From RGIG2945 sp045540355 (GTDB taxonomy: Bacteria; Bacillota; Clostridia; Oscillospirales; Acutalibacteraceae): a DNA stretch of 64,000 nucleotides. Under the pieces are notes generated by a model. It worked only from the letters and a program-made list of their open reading frames with translations, was not told the DNA's origin and ran no database searches. The position numbers and the translations under genes are program-made. The stretch lies in NCBI GenBank assembly GCA_045540355.1, contig JAZQHB010000056.1:1-64000 (forward strand). Reading direction: 5' to 3'. Of this stretch, positions 63,259-64,000 are shown piece after piece (the first letter of the stretch is position 1; every line of letters starts with the position of its first letter).

Positions 63259-64000
63259 TTATAAATCTATTTCCGTATTTTCGTGCGAAACACCGACAAG
63301 CAGCGGTTTTATCTTGCCGAGAAATACATCAACCTGTTCGGGACATCTGCCTATATATGCAGACGGGGTGAGAAGTGTATTCATCTCTTCTTCGGTTAAA
63401 CCGAATTCTTTTTCTGCCGCCAGACGTGAAAGCAGGTCGCATTCTTCACCGTTTTTCATTTTTGCAGTTGCCTCCATAGAGCATTTGCGGATTGTTTCGT
63501 GAAGCTGCTGACGGTTTCCTCCTTTTTTGACCGCTTCCATCATCAGATTTTCTGTTGCAATAAACGGCAGATATTCTTTAACTGTTTTTTTAACAATTTT
63601 TTCATTGACATGAAGTCCGTCGGTAACATTCTGTGCAAGACGGAGAATCGCATCTGCACAGAGGAAGCCTTCGGGCATTGATATACGGCGATTTGCGGAA
63701 TCATCCAGAGTACGCTCAAGCCACTGTGTTGAAGCGGTCATCGGTGCATTCATTGCATCCGCCATAAGATATCGTGCAAGCGAGCATATTCTCTCGCTTC
63801 TCATAGGGTTGCGCTTATATGCCATGGCAGATGACCCAATCTGATTCTTTTCAAACGGTTCTTCAAGCTGTCTGTCGTGCTGGAGAAGCCTTATATCATT
63901 TGCCATTCTGTAACAGCTCTGTGCAACCGAAGAAAGAGCGTTAAGAATCCTGCTGTCAACCTTGCGGGGATATGTCTGACCGCAAACATCAAAGCATTCT
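63259..64000 (-). CDS. purB: Adenylosuccinate lyase, C-terminal part (runs off the window)
   Basis: The frame is open to the window edge; 246 residues are visible. The fumarase-superfamily signature SSAMAYKRNPMRSERICSL contains the catalytic Ser loop, and CGQTYPRKVDSRILN precedes it. The enzyme acts twice in purine synthesis. The 5' part lies beyond base 64000. Confidence 0.95.
   Translation of the reverse strand, partial: ECFDVCGQTYPRKVDSRILNALSSVAQSCYRMANDIRLLQHDRQLEEPFEKNQIGSSAMAYKRNPMRSERICSLARYLMADAMNAPMTASTQWLERTLDDSANRRISMPEGFLCADAILRLAQNVTDGLHVNEKIVKKTVKEYLPFIATENLMMEAVKKGGNRQQLHETIRKCSMEATAKMKNGEECDLLSRLAAEKEFGLTEEEMNTLLTPSAYIGRCPEQVDVFLGKIKPLLVGVSHENTEIDL

Noticed and set aside
1..64000. 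CRISPR array, rRNA operon or antibiotic-resistance cargo
   Set aside because: No regularly spaced repeats, no rRNA sequence, and no recognisable resistance gene were seen.

Overview
The window looks like a low-to-mid GC anaerobic Firmicute of the class Clostridia, probably a gut Oscillospiraceae/Ruminococcus-type bacterium. This rests on Shine-Dalgarno-rich genes, a clostridial agr quorum-sensing locus, LL-diaminopimelate aminotransferase, and a Tn1549/CTn-type conjugative element whose genes resemble the CD1107-CD1115 families. Names come from recognising motifs by eye; no database search was possible.

Layout. (1) 1-7.7 kb, AT-rich accessory DNA: a secreted-protein gene broken by an in-frame TAG, a complete agr locus (agrD-agrB-lipoprotein leftward, LytTR regulator and GHKL kinase rightward), a membrane-anchored protein and a SLOG/DUF1273-like protein. 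(2) 7.7-42.9 kb, an integrative conjugative element (ICE) backbone read almost entirely leftward: ParB, a replication-initiator-like protein, secreted paralogues, an MT-A70 methyltransferase, PcfB, the VirD4 coupling protein, Maff2, VirB6, PrgI, VirB4 (split by a probable group I intron), BRO-N, NlpC/P60 hydrolase, DUF4315, CD1107, topoisomerase III, a Cys-rich protein, an ArdC-like protein, TTRAP, a 3092-residue methylase-helicase, a DUF3846/DUF3849 protein, MobC, a membrane protein and a MOBP relaxase. A rightward Phd/RelE toxin-antitoxin pair sits between topoisomerase and CD1107. (3) 43-50.2 kb, junction region: an AT-rich tail-anchored protein, a consensus promoter, repeats, the 3' half of a class II tRNA (probable attachment site), excisionase and integrase, a second tyrosine recombinase, nearly 1 kb of gene-free but hairpin-rich DNA, an orphan AbiEi-type antitoxin and two small proteins. 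(4) 50.3-64 kb, core chromosome, all leftward: purB (partial), guaA, pyrG, purF, carA, carB, dapF, dapL, nadE, lysA.

How it works together. Relaxase and MobC process DNA at an oriT, VirD4/PcfB deliver it to a VirB4/VirB6/PrgI/Maff2 channel, the NlpC/P60 enzyme opens the wall, and ArdC-like, topoisomerase and methylase-helicase proteins probably help DNA establish in the recipient. ParB and the TA pair would stabilise the element. Several intergenic gaps in the long leftward operon hold terminator-like hairpins just ahead of ribosome binding sites, suggesting read-through control.

Most notable observations: a 307-nt ORF-less group I intron in virB4 next to a conserved motif; a TnpV-like gene with its own strong ribosome binding site nested in another frame of the giant helicase gene; an agr autoinducer locus with a LytTR-type operator; a C-terminal PSVL tag shared by three ICE proteins; and a hairpin-rich stretch that may encode a large structured RNA.
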